Source of the DNA: Pseudonocardia halophobica
GTDB lineage: Bacteria > Actinomycetota > Actinomycetes > Mycobacteriales > Pseudonocardiaceae
Length of the DNA: 64,000 nt
NCBI RefSeq assembly: GCF_027922425.1
Contig: NZ_BSFQ01000004.1
Coordinates: 256,464-320,463, forward strand
Direction of reading: 5' to 3'
The notes beneath the pieces are model-generated. The model saw nothing but the letters and a program-made list of their open reading frames with translations. It searched no databases and was not told the origin of the DNA. Shown here in pieces: positions 42,812-50,858 of this stretch; within the stretch, counting starts at the first letter, position 1; every line of letters starts with the position of its first letter. The position numbers and the translations under genes were made by a program.

Positions 42812-43779
42812 CTCCCGGGCGCAGCACCGCACCGTTGCCCGACGCCGACCCCGCCGGACGTGCGACCCAGGTCGGTCTCGCGTTCGCCGTCGTGTCGGCG
42901 GTGTCGTTCGGGCTCTCCGGCCCGTTCGCGAAGGCGTTGATCGACGCCGGCTGGTCCTCCGCCGGGGCGGCGTTCGTCCGGATCGGCGGCTCGGCCGTCG
43001 TCGTGCTGGTGCTGCTCGCCGTGACGCGGCCGGGTGTCCTGGCCGCGCTGCGCGCCGACGCCCCGGCGCTGCTGCTCTACGGGCTGATGGCGATGGCCGG
43101 CGTGCAGGTCGCGTTCTTCAACGCCGTCCGGTACATGCCGGTGAGCATCGCGCTCCTGCTCGAGTACCTGGGCCCGGTGCTGGTCATCGCCTGGGTGTGG
43201 GTGGTGCGCCGGCAGCCGCCGAGCCGCCGCACCCTCGCCGGCGCGGCCGTCGCGATCGCCGGGCTGCTGCTGGTGGTGCAGATCTGGTCGGGCACCGCGG
43301 TGCCGCCGGCCGGCCTGGCGTGGGGCCTGGTCGCCGCGGTCTGCCAGGCGAGCTACTTCCTGCTCGCCGACCGCGCGGGCGCGGCGACCCCGCCCCTGGT
43401 GCTGGCGGGCGTCGGGATGGCGGTGGGCACCGTGGTGGTCGGGGTGCTGGGCGTGGTCGGGCTGCTGCCGCTGGTCGTGACCACCCCGCCCGACGGGCCG
43501 GTGGTCCTCGCCGGCGCCGACGTCGGCTGGGTGGTCGCGGCCGGTCTGCTCGTGCTGGTCTCGACGGTCGTCGCCTACCTGACCGGCGTGCTGGCCATCC
43601 GGCGGATCGGGGCGGCCCGGGGCTCGCTCGTGGCGCTGCTGGAGGTCGTCACGTCCGCGGTGGCGAGCTGGCTGCTGCTGGGCGAGGTCCCCGCGGCGGT
43701 CCAGCTGGCCGGGGGAGTGCTGATCCTGGCCGGCGTCGCGCTGACCCGCTCCCGCCCGGCCGGCCTCGCGGAGCCTTGA
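42808..43779 (+). CDS. EamA family (DMT) transporter
   Basis: A 323-residue drug/metabolite transporter with ten predicted membrane segments in two EamA repeats (for example AVVSAVSFGLSGPFAKALI and AVVAYLTG-like segments in the second half). RhtA-like blocks such as VRYMPVSIALLLEYLGPVLV and IRRIGAARGSLVALLEVVTS point to an amino-acid or metabolite exporter. The GTG at 42808 overlaps the stop of the GlcG-like gene. The hairpin at 43813-43857 lies downstream. Confidence 0.87.
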   Translation: MTPGRSTAPLPDADPAGRATQVGLAFAVVSAVSFGLSGPFAKALIDAGWSSAGAAFVRIGGSAVVVLVLLAVTRPGVLAALRADAPALLLYGLMAMAGVQVAFFNAVRYMPVSIALLLEYLGPVLVIAWVWVVRRQPPSRRTLAGAAVAIAGLLLVVQIWSGTAVPPAGLAWGLVAAVCQASYFLLADRAGAATPPLVLAGVGMAVGTVVVGVLGVVGLLPLVVTTPPDGPVVLAGADVGWVVAAGLLVLVSTVVAYLTGVLAIRRIGAARGSLVALLEVVTSAVASWLLLGEVPAAVQLAGGVLILAGVALTRSRPAGLAEP

Positions 43780-43812
43780 GCCCGCGGCCGACCGCGAGAA
43801 CCCGAGAACGCG

Positions 43813-43857
43813 GCGACGGCCCGCCACCCCAGCGGAAAGGGGTGCACGGGCCGTCGC
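43813..43857. terminator. Hairpin between the EamA gene and glnA1
   Basis: Nested inverted repeat: outer arms of 11 bases (43813-43823 and 43847-43857, GCGACGGCCCG) and inner arms CACCCC/GGGGTG (43825-43830 and 43839-43844) with a 7-9 base loop. It lies between convergent genes and can serve both. Confidence 0.7.
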
Positions 43858-43922
43858 CCGGGCCGACCGTCCGACCGCCGCGGCCCGACCGCGTCACCGC
43901 AGGTCGGGCCGCGTCGACGCGA

Positions 43923-45344
43923 TCAGACGTCGTAGTACAGCGCGAACTCGTACGGGTGCGGGCGCAGCCGCAGCGGGTCGATCTCGTTCTCCCGCTTGTA
44001 CGAGATCCAGGTCTCGATCAGGTCCGGGGTGAACACGCCGCCCTCGAGCAGGTAGTCGTGGTCCTCCTCGAGCTTGTCGATGACCGCACCGAGCGAGGCC
44101 GGGACCTGCGCGATGTCCTTGAGCTCCTCCGGCGGGAGCTCGTAGAGGTCCTTGTCGACCGGGGCGGCCGGCTCGATCTTGTTCTTGATGCCGTCGAGGC
44201 CGGCCATCAGCATGGCCGAGAAGGCCAGGTACGGGTTGCCGGACGAGTCGGGGCAGCGGAACTCGATGCGCTTGGCCTTCGGGCTGTCGCCGGACAGCGG
44301 GATCCGGATGCAGGCCGAGCGGTTGCGGGCCGAGTAGACCAGGTTGACCGGCGCCTCGAAGCCCGGGACCAGGCGGTGGTACGAGTTCACCGTCGGGTTG
44401 GTGAAGGCCAGCAGCGACGGCGCGTGGTGCAGCAGGCCGCCGATGTAGTAGCGCGCGGTGTCCGAGAGCCCGCCGTAGCCGGACTCGTCGTGGAACAGCG
44501 GCTGGCCGTCCTTCCACAGCGACTGGTGGACGTGCATGCCCGAGCCGTTGTCGCCGAACAGCGGCTTCGGCATGAAGGTGGCGGTCTTGCCCGCCTGCCA
44601 GGCCACGTTCTTGACGATGTACTTGAACAGCATGATGTCGTCCGCCGCGTGGAGCAGCGTGTCGAACTTGTAGTTGATCTCGGCCTGGCCGGCGGTGCCG
44701 ACCTCGTGGTGCTCGCGCTCCACGGTGAAGCCGGAGTCGATCATCGTCGAGACGATGTCGGCGCGCAGGTCGGCGTAGTGGTCCACCGGCGGGACGGGGA
44801 AGTACCCGCCCTTGTAGTTGACCTTGTAGCCGAGGTTGCCGCCGTCCTCCTCGCGGCCGGTGTTCCACCAGCCCTCGGAGGAGTCGATGTGGTGGTAGGT
44901 CTCGTGCGGGTTCGAGCCGAAGCGGATCGAGTCGAACACGTAGAACTCGGCCTCGGGCGCCATGTAGGCGGTGTCCGCGATGCCCGACGCGGCCAGGTAC
45001 TCCTCCGCCTTGCGCGCGATGTTGCGCGGGTCGCGGGAGTACGGCTCGCCCGTGATCGGGTCGTGCACGAAGAAGTTGATGTTCAGCGTCTTGTGCTTGC
45101 GGAACGGGTCCAGCCGCGCGGTCGCCGAGTCCGGCAGCAGGGCCATGTCCGACTCGTTGATGGCCTGGAACCCGCGGACCGACGAGCCGTCGAACGCGGC
45201 GCCGTTCTCGAGCAGGTCACCGGCGGTGGAGGCGGGGACGGTGAGGTGCTGCATCACGCCGGGCAGGTCGCAGAACCTGATGTCGACGTACTCGACCTTC
45301 TCGTCCGAGATGTACTTGAGTACCTCTTCGGAGTTGTTGAACAC
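43923..45344 (-). CDS. glnA: Type I glutamine synthetase GlnA1
   Basis: Main ammonium-assimilating enzyme: glutamate + NH3 + ATP to glutamine. The 473-residue product is GSI-beta. Catalytic blocks include [64 protein letters not shown] and NRSACIRIP. The regulatory Tyr is present in [12 protein letters not shown], so it is the expected target of the GlnE encoded at 32825. GTG 45344 follows GAAGGAG by 8 bases; translation from further upstream would read into the GlnR-type box. It is a type I enzyme, not GlnII. Confidence 0.96.
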   Translation of the reverse strand: MFNNSEEVLKYISDEKVEYVDIRFCDLPGVMQHLTVPASTAGDLLENGAAFDGSSVRGFQAINESDMALLPDSATARLDPFRKHKTLNINFFVHDPITGEPYSRDPRNIARKAEEYLAASGIADTAYMAPEAEFYVFDSIRFGSNPHETYHHIDSSEGWWNTGREEDGGNLGYKVNYKGGYFPVPPVDHYADLRADIVSTMIDSGFTVEREHHEVGTAGQAEINYKFDTLLHAADDIMLFKYIVKNVAWQAGKTATFMPKPLFGDNGSGMHVHQSLWKDGQPLFHDESGYGGLSDTARYYIGGLLHHAPSLLAFTNPTVNSYHRLVPGFEAPVNLVYSARNRSACIRIPLSGDSPKAKRIEFRCPDSSGNPYLAFSAMLMAGLDGIKNKIEPAAPVDKDLYELPPEELKDIAQVPASLGAVIDKLEEDHDYLLEGGVFTPDLIETWISYKRENEIDPLRLRPHPYEFALYYDV

Positions 45345-45421
45345 GCGCGCTGGCTCCTTCGATCGTCCTCTGGATTGGCCGCGACGGTATGGCTGCCGTG
45401 TTGCCCGTTCATCACTCGCGG

Positions 45422-45437
45422 GTTTCACAGACGTTAA
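45422..45437 (-). promoter_or_regulatory. GlnR-type binding site upstream of glnA1
   Basis: On the minus strand: TTAAC, six bases, GAAAC. This agrees with the actinobacterial GlnR pattern (gTnAC-N6-GaAAC) at every position but the first. It lies 78-93 bases before the start codon, where a nitrogen regulator would be expected to act. Confidence 0.5.
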
Positions 45438-45473
45438 CGGGCCCGGATCGCGTCCTCTCTCACATGGGACAAC

Positions 45474-45479
45474 TAGGGT
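45474..45479 (+). promoter_or_regulatory. -10 box for leaderless RDD gene mRNA
   Basis: TAGGGT, exactly 7 bases before ATG 45487. Confidence 0.6.
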
Positions 45480-45486
45480 AGGGGTC

Positions 45487-45945
45487 ATGGCGGGGTTCCT
45501 CGACTCCTGGACGGCAGGTTCACCGTCCGCGCACGACCAGGGTCACCCGGGTGAGCGGTTCGGCCTTCCGGCGGAAGGCGTGGGCGCGGTCGCCGGGTTC
45601 GGCAGGCGGCTGCTCGGCGTCACGGTCGACTGGCTGCTCGCGTACGTCCTCACCCTCGCCGTCATGGGGCTCGACGCACTGGGCGGCTCGGCCATCGGCT
45701 GGTGGGTCTGGGCGGTCTGGTTCGTGCTCACCGTGATCCCGACCGCGTTCTTCGGCATGACGCCGGGGATGGTCGCCGTCGGCATCCGGGTCGCCCGGGT
45801 GGACATGGCCGCGACGGTCGGCTTCCGGGCGATCCTGCGCACGGTCCTGCTCGGCCTGGTCCTGCCGGCGGTCGTCCGGGACGCCGACGGGCGCGGCTGG
45901 CACGACCGCGCCTCGCAGACCATCGTGATCCGCTCCCGCGCCTGA
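45487..45945 (+). CDS. RDD family membrane protein
   Basis: A 152-residue protein with the RDD domain: the Arg of [17 protein letters not shown], two central membrane segments, then the [18 protein letters not shown] block and a C-terminal [12 protein letters not shown] stretch. Function is unknown, perhaps transport or membrane-protein assembly. In mycobacteria the same gene sits between glnA1 and the DUF4191 gene. The start is supported by the hexamer 7 bases upstream; its promoter lies between divergent glnA1 and RDD starts. Confidence 0.88.
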   Translation: MAGFLDSWTAGSPSAHDQGHPGERFGLPAEGVGAVAGFGRRLLGVTVDWLLAYVLTLAVMGLDALGGSAIGWWVWAVWFVLTVIPTAFFGMTPGMVAVGIRVARVDMAATVGFRAILRTVLLGLVLPAVVRDADGRGWHDRASQTIVIRSRA

Positions 45946-45965
45946 CGGGCGCCCCTCGAACGACG

Positions 45966-45996
45966 GCGGCCGGGACCCGGATCGGGTCCCGGCCGC
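45966..45996. terminator. Hairpin between the RDD and DUF4191 genes
   Basis: Perfect 13-base arms (45966-45978 and 45984-45996, GCGGCCGGGACCC) with a 5-base loop, between convergent genes. Confidence 0.75.
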
Positions 45997-46007
45997 GGTA
46001 GGTCGGG

Positions 46008-46736
46008 TCAGCGGCGGCGCACGGTGCGCTGCACGCTGCGCATCTTGGCGCCCTGGGGCATCGGGCCCTTGGGCAGCGCGGCGGCGCGGTTGCCGAGCGC
46101 GGCGAGCCGGGCGTCGAGCGACTCCATCTCGGCGGCGCTGATGTTGCGCGGCAGCTTCATCATGTGCCGCTGCAGGCCCTTGAGGGGGACCTGGCCCTCC
46201 TCGTTGCCCACGACGACGTCGTAGATCGGGGTCTGGCCGACGACCCGCGCCGTGCGCTTCTTCTCCTGCGCCAGCAGCGACTTGACCCGGTGCGGCGCGC
46301 CCTCGGCCACGAGCACGACACCCGGCCGGCCGACGACCCGGTGCACCGCGTCGAGGTGTGTGGTCCCGGCGACGCCCTGGGTCACCCGCCACTGCCCGCG
46401 CAGCTGGTCGAGCGCCCAGCCCGCGGCACCCGGCTGCCCGTCGGCCTGCGCGTACACGCTGCGCTGGACCCGGCGGCCGAAGATGCTGATCGCGATCATC
46501 ACGCCGATCGCGACGCCGAAGACCAGGAAGATCCACTCCAGGCCGAAGATCAGCCCGATCAGGAACGCGACGACGGCCGCGCCCACCACCGACCCGATCA
46601 TCAGCGGCAGCAGGAGCTTGTCCTGCTTGCGCTGCATCTGGAACGCCTGCCAGATCTGCGCACGGCGCTGCTTGGACGCCGCGCGCTTCTCCGCCTTCAG
46701 GCGCTTCTGGGTCTCCTTGTCGGGCTTGCCGGCCAT
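46008..46736 (-). CDS. DUF4191 family membrane protein
   Basis: A 242-residue actinobacterial protein. The N-terminus is highly basic (KRLKAEKRAASKQRRAQIW), followed by two membrane segments (LMIGSVVGAAVVAFLIGLIF; IFLVFGVAIGVMIAISIF) and a soluble C-terminal domain containing GRPGVVLVAEGAPHRVKSLL and the basic tail. The function is unknown. It sits upstream of lipA in the same orientation order as in mycobacteria (Rv2219). ATG 46736 is supported by TATCCT 7 bases upstream. Confidence 0.9.
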   Translation of the reverse strand: MAGKPDKETQKRLKAEKRAASKQRRAQIWQAFQMQRKQDKLLLPLMIGSVVGAAVVAFLIGLIFGLEWIFLVFGVAIGVMIAISIFGRRVQRSVYAQADGQPGAAGWALDQLRGQWRVTQGVAGTTHLDAVHRVVGRPGVVLVAEGAPHRVKSLLAQEKKRTARVVGQTPIYDVVVGNEEGQVPLKGLQRHMMKLPRNISAAEMESLDARLAALGNRAAALPKGPMPQGAKMRSVQRTVRRR

Positions 46737-46743
46737 GCGGGCC

Positions 46744-46749
46744 AGGATA
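46744..46749 (-). promoter_or_regulatory. -10 box for leaderless DUF4191 mRNA
   Basis: Minus-strand TATCCT, exactly 7 bases before ATG 46736. Confidence 0.6.
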
Positions 46750-46799
46750 CGTCCCGAGGGCCGGGTCGCGCCGCGAGGATCCGCGACGATCGGCGGACG

Positions 46800-47804
46800 T
46801 CAGCCGCGGGCGAGCAGCGACCGGGCCTCCTGGGCCGCCGGGGCCTCGGCGGCGAGGTGGGCGAGCTCGGGGGAGAGCTCCTCGCCGCGGTGCGCAACGG
46901 TCTGGGCGTAGAGCCGCCCGGCCCGGTAGGAGGAGCGCACCAGCGGCCCGGCCATCACGCCGGCGAACCCGATCTTCTCGGCGGTCTCGGCGTGCTCGAC
47001 GAACTCCTCCGGCTTGACCCAGCGCTCGACGGGGTGGTGGCGCTTGGACGGGCGCAGGTACTGGGTGATCGTGATGATCTCGCAGCCGGCGTCGTGCAGG
47101 TCCGAGAGTGCCTCGGTGACCTCGTCGGGGGTCTCGCCCATGCCGAGGATGAGGTTGGACTTGGTGACCAGGCCGTCCTCGCGGGCGGCGGTGAGCACCT
47201 CGAGGGAGCGCTCGTAGCGGAAAGCGGGCCGGATCCGCTTGAAGATCCGGGGCACGGTCTCGAGGTTGTGCGCGAGCACTTCCGGACGGGACCCGAACAC
47301 CTCGGCCAGCTGCTCCGGCTTGGCGTTGAAGTCCGGGATGAGCAGCTCGACGCCGGTGCCCGGGTTCATCGCGTGGATCTGCCGGACGGTCTCGGCGTAG
47401 AGCCAGGCGCCGCCGTCGGGCAGGTCGTCCCGGGCCACCCCGGTGACGGTGGAGTACCGCAGGCCCATCTGCTGCACGGACTCGGCGACCCGCCGGGGCT
47501 CGTCGCGGTCGAGGTCGGCGGGCTTGCCGGTGTCGATCTGGCAGAAGTCGCAGCGCCGGGTGCACTGCTCGCCCCCGATGAGGAAGGTGGCCTCGCGGTC
47601 CTCCCAGCACTCGTAGATGTTGGGGCAGCCGGCCTCCTCGCACACCGTGTGCAGACCGCCCGAGCGGACCAGGCCCTTGAGCTCGGTGTACTGCGGGCCG
47701 GTGCGGGCCTTCGTCCGGATCCACGAGGGCTTCCGCTCGATCGGGGTCTCGGCGTTGCGGACCTCGAGGCGGAGCAGCTTGCGGCCTTCCGGAGCGATCG
47801 TCAC
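46800..47804 (-). CDS. lipA: Lipoyl synthase LipA
   Basis: Radical SAM enzyme that inserts two sulfurs into octanoyl groups on lipoyl domains. The 334-residue protein has both iron-sulfur motifs: the auxiliary-cluster triad [12 protein letters not shown] and the radical SAM motif CTRRCDFC. The C-terminal cluster-binding serine is in the RSSYRAG block. Its substrate is made by LipB (53057), and the lipoyl domains of the acyltransferase at 56133 are likely targets. The GTG start at 47804 has TAGGCT 7 bases upstream and no ribosome site. Confidence 0.96.
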   Translation of the reverse strand: MTIAPEGRKLLRLEVRNAETPIERKPSWIRTKARTGPQYTELKGLVRSGGLHTVCEEAGCPNIYECWEDREATFLIGGEQCTRRCDFCQIDTGKPADLDRDEPRRVAESVQQMGLRYSTVTGVARDDLPDGGAWLYAETVRQIHAMNPGTGVELLIPDFNAKPEQLAEVFGSRPEVLAHNLETVPRIFKRIRPAFRYERSLEVLTAAREDGLVTKSNLILGMGETPDEVTEALSDLHDAGCEIITITQYLRPSKRHHPVERWVKPEEFVEHAETAEKIGFAGVMAGPLVRSSYRAGRLYAQTVAHRGEELSPELAHLAAEAPAAQEARSLLARG

Positions 47805-47811
47805 GGCGACC

Positions 47812-47817
47812 AGCCTA
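47812..47817 (-). promoter_or_regulatory. -10 box for leaderless lipA mRNA
   Basis: Minus-strand TAGGCT, exactly 7 bases before GTG 47804. Confidence 0.6.
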
Positions 47818-47913
47818 CGCCCCGGGATCAGTGCCGACGGTCGACTCCGCAGGCTACGTCTCCGGCGTGACGCCCGTCTCCGCGGCGGTCCGGCGGCTCG
47901 TCGCGGCCCGGGC

Positions 47914-47919
47914 TAGCGT
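47914..47919 (+). promoter_or_regulatory. -10 box of the LLM-family gene
   Basis: TAGCGT, 8 bases before GTG 47928. Confidence 0.5.
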
Positions 47920-47927
47920 TGCCCGCC

Positions 47928-48848
47928 GTGGACCTCCGGATCTTCACCGAACCGCAGCAGGGTGCCGACTACGACGACCTCCTCAGGGTCGCGAGGACCG
48001 CGGAGGAGGCCGGGTTCGACGCCTTCTTCCGCTCCGACCACTACCTCGCGATGGGCGGCAGCGGCGAGCCCGGTCCGACGGACGCCTGGCTGACGCTCGC
48101 CGGGCTGGCCCGCGAGACGTCCCGGATCCGCCTGGGCACGCTCGTGTCGTCGGCCACCTTCCGGCTGCCCGGGCCGCTGGCCGTCTCGGTGGCGCAGGTG
48201 GACCGGATGTCCGGCGGCCGGGTGGAGCTCGGCCTGGGTACGGGCTGGTTCGAGGCGGAGCACGCCGCCTACGGCATTCCCTTCCCGCCGCTGCGCGAGC
48301 GCTTCGACCGGCTCGCCGAGCAGCTGGAGATCGTCACCGGGCTGTGGGGCACGCTGCCGGGGGAGCGCTTCGAGTACTCCGGCGACCACTACACCGTCAC
48401 CGACTCGCCGGCGCTGCCCAAGCCCGTCCAGCAGCCCGGCCCGCCGGTGATCGTCGGGGGCAAGGGGAAGCAGCGCACCCCGGCGCTGGCCGCGCGGTTC
48501 GCCTCGGAGTTCAACGTCCCCTTCTCCTCGATGGACGACGTCGCCGCGCAGTTCGGCAGGGTCGACGAGGCCTGCGCCGCGGCGGGCCGGGACCCGAAGG
48601 AGATCGTCCGCTCCATCGCCCAGGTGGTCTGCGTGGGCCGGACGGAGGAACAGGTGAAGGCCCGCGCGCTGGCCATCGGCCGCGAGGTCGACGAGCTCCG
48701 GGCCAACGGGCTCGCGGGCTCCCCGGAGGAGGTCGCCGACCGGCTGGGGCAGTGGGCGGAGCGGACCGGCATCACCCGCGTCTACCTCCAGGTGCTGGAC
48801 CTCGGTGATCTCGACCATCTGGAGCTCATCGCCGCCCACCTCCTCTGA
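47928..48848 (+). CDS. LLM class F420-dependent oxidoreductase
   Basis: A 306-residue luciferase-like TIM barrel. The family blocks are visible: AEEAGFDAFFRSDHYLAM, IRLGTLVSSATFRLPGPLAV, RVELGLGTGWFEAEHAAYG and the C-terminal GSPEEVADRLGQWAERTG. These resemble F420-using members of the mycobacterial type rather than FMN monooxygenases. The substrate is unknown. GTG 47928 is preferred over the TTG at 47919, which lies inside the promoter hexamer. Confidence 0.88.
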   Translation: MDLRIFTEPQQGADYDDLLRVARTAEEAGFDAFFRSDHYLAMGGSGEPGPTDAWLTLAGLARETSRIRLGTLVSSATFRLPGPLAVSVAQVDRMSGGRVELGLGTGWFEAEHAAYGIPFPPLRERFDRLAEQLEIVTGLWGTLPGERFEYSGDHYTVTDSPALPKPVQQPGPPVIVGGKGKQRTPALAARFASEFNVPFSSMDDVAAQFGRVDEACAAAGRDPKEIVRSIAQVVCVGRTEEQVKARALAIGREVDELRANGLAGSPEEVADRLGQWAERTGITRVYLQVLDLGDLDHLELIAAHLL

Positions 48849-49034
48849 GCCCCGCGCGGCGACCGCTCGGCGCGGATCGTCGCGGCGTCATCACTCCGTG
48901 ATGAACCGTCCGTAACGGGCGCGTTCCCTCCGTCGATTGCCAGACGCAAGTGTCGGCCACTCTCCGTGAGTCCTCGGACGAACGGAGTAGGCCTTTTGTA
49001 GTACTGGTTCATTCGGATGAGGGAAGACCTGCTC

Positions 49035-50084
49035 GTGCGTACGCACTCCCGCTCGGGGCGTCATCCGGCCCTGCTCACCCTGCTCGCCCTCCCGGCGCTG
49101 CTCCTCGCGGCGTGCGGGACCGGGCCGACGGGGGAGGGCACGGCCGGGAGCAGCGCTGCCGGCACCACCGCGACCGCCGGCACCACGGCGTCGGGCACGC
49201 GCGTTCTGCCGTACGTCGACGCGTCGCTCGCGCCCTCCCCGCTCCCCGCGATGGCCGACGCCAGCGGGGTCACCGACGCCGTCCTCGGCTTCGTCCTCGC
49301 CGGCGCCGGCGGCTGCACGCCCACGTGGGGCGGCACCCAGCCCGTGACCGCGCCCGCCGTCGTGGCGGCCGCGCGGGACCTCACCGACCGCGGCGGCGCG
49401 GTCGCCGTCGCCACCGGCGGCGCCACGGGCGCCTACCTCGAGAGCGCCTGTCCCGACGCCGCGTCGCTGGCCCGCGCCTACGACGAGGCGCTCGACGCGG
49501 TCGGCAGCACCGAGCTCGTCGTCGACGTCGAGGCGGACGTCCCCGTCGCCACCGTCGTCGAGGCACTGCGGACCGTGCAGGACGAGCGGCACGCCACCGT
49601 CACGCTGACCCTCAAGGTCGACGACGCCGAGCGCGGCCTCACTCCGTCCGCCGTCGACCTCGTCCGTGCGGCCGACCGGGCCGGGGTCGACGCCCGCGTC
49701 GACGCCATGATCATGAACTTCCCCTACACCGGGTCGTGGGCCGACGCGATGACCGGCGCCACGGACACCGTCCTCGGCCAGCTCGGCGAGGTGTGGTCGG
49801 GCTCCGACGAGGTCGCCGTCGCGGCCCGCACCGGCGCCGTGTTCATGCTCGGGCGGACCGACCTCGGTGCCGTCACCACGCTCGACGACGCCACCGCCGT
49901 GGTCCGCGACGCCCGCGGACGCGGCCTCGGCACCGTCGGCTTCTGGTCCGTCGGCCGGGACAACGGCGGTTGCCCCGACCGCCCCACCGCCTCCTTCGAC
50001 TGCAGCGGCATCGCGCAGTCGCCCTTCGCCTTCACCCTGGCCGCCCGCGACGCGGCCGCGTCCCCCGAGGAAGGTCCCCGATGA
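49035..50084 (+). CDS. GH18-like TIM-barrel lipoprotein
   Basis: A 349-residue exported lipoprotein. The signal peptide (LLTLLALPALLLAAC) ends in a lipobox and is followed by a Thr/Ala-rich linker, then a barrel resembling GH18 chitinase domains: LPYVDASLAP, VLAGAGGCTPTWGGTQP, TELVVDVEADV, DAMIMNFPYTGSW, TVGFWSVGRDNGGCP. The usual DxxDxDxE catalytic run is reduced to VVDVEAD, so activity is uncertain. It is the first gene of an operon with a Pro/Thr-rich membrane protein and a deacetylase-glycosyltransferase fusion. GTG 49035 is chosen for AGGGAAG 8 bases upstream; ATG 49017 is the alternative. Confidence 0.78.
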   Translation: MRTHSRSGRHPALLTLLALPALLLAACGTGPTGEGTAGSSAAGTTATAGTTASGTRVLPYVDASLAPSPLPAMADASGVTDAVLGFVLAGAGGCTPTWGGTQPVTAPAVVAAARDLTDRGGAVAVATGGATGAYLESACPDAASLARAYDEALDAVGSTELVVDVEADVPVATVVEALRTVQDERHATVTLTLKVDDAERGLTPSAVDLVRAADRAGVDARVDAMIMNFPYTGSWADAMTGATDTVLGQLGEVWSGSDEVAVAARTGAVFMLGRTDLGAVTTLDDATAVVRDARGRGLGTVGFWSVGRDNGGCPDRPTASFDCSGIAQSPFAFTLAARDAAASPEEGPR

Positions 50085-50845
50085 ACGACGACGACACCCT
50101 CGCGTACCGGGAGGTCCCCGAGCGGGGCCCGGTGTTCGTCGACGGCAGCGGCCGGCGCCAGCGCCGGATCCGGATGGCCGTGTACGGGCTGGTCTCGATG
50201 TGCCTGGTGTTCCTGATCGTCGTCGGGACGAGCCTGGTGGCCGGGCAGCGCACGCCCATGCTCGACATCCCCGTGCTCGGCAACCTGCTGCCCGCGCCCG
50301 AGGCGGAGGCCGCGGACGACACGGAGGGCGAGCTGCGCCCGGAGGCGCCGCCGTCCCAGGGCGGCCTGATCGGCGACGTCACCACCACCTCGACCGGGAC
50401 CACCGGCGGGACGACGACGGGTGGCGCCGCCGGCGTCATCGCCCCGCTGGCCGGGCTGCCCGCGGCCCCGCTCGCCCCGGCCCCTGCCCCCGCCGCGGTC
50501 GCCCCGGCGGCGCCGGTCCCGGCCGCCCCCGTGCCGGGCGCCCCGGTTGCGGTCGACCCGGCGGCCCCGGTCCCGACGACGCCGCCGCCGAACACCGAGG
50601 GCCAGCCGGACACTCCGCCGGCCACGACCACCCCGCCGACCAGCTCGAACCCGCCGGTGACCACCATCCCGCCGACGACGAAGCCGCCCACGACCACGAC
50701 CCCGCCGGCGACCACGACCAAGCCGCCGGTCGTCATCACGACCGTCAAGCCGACCGTCACGACGCCCCCGCCGGTGACCACCACGGTGCCGCCGACCACG
50801 CCCACGGTCGTGCCCACCACCACGACGACCCCGGTCCCGGCCTAG
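50081..50845 (+). CDS. Single-pass membrane protein with Pro/Thr-rich extracellular region
   Basis: A 254-residue protein. About 30 charged residues, one membrane segment (VYGLVSMCLVFLIVVGTSLV), then some 190 residues dominated by Pro, Ala and Thr, with repeated TTTPP/TTKPP-like units. Such tails span or attach to the cell wall. The start overlaps the upstream stop (ATGA). It may act as an assembly or scaffold protein for the polysaccharide machine encoded next to it; no enzymatic motif is present. Confidence 0.8.
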   Translation: MNDDDTLAYREVPERGPVFVDGSGRRQRRIRMAVYGLVSMCLVFLIVVGTSLVAGQRTPMLDIPVLGNLLPAPEAEAADDTEGELRPEAPPSQGGLIGDVTTTSTGTTGGTTTGGAAGVIAPLAGLPAAPLAPAPAPAAVAPAAPVPAAPVPGAPVAVDPAAPVPTTPPPNTEGQPDTPPATTTPPTSSNPPVTTIPPTTKPPTTTTPPATTTKPPVVITTVKPTVTTPPPVTTTVPPTTPTVVPTTTTTPVPA

Positions 50846-50858
50846 GAGCACGCAGAAC

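Noticed and set aside
43923..45344. Considered as GlnII (type II glutamine synthetase)
   Set aside because: Length, motifs and the DLYELPPEE adenylylation loop are those of type I GSI-beta.
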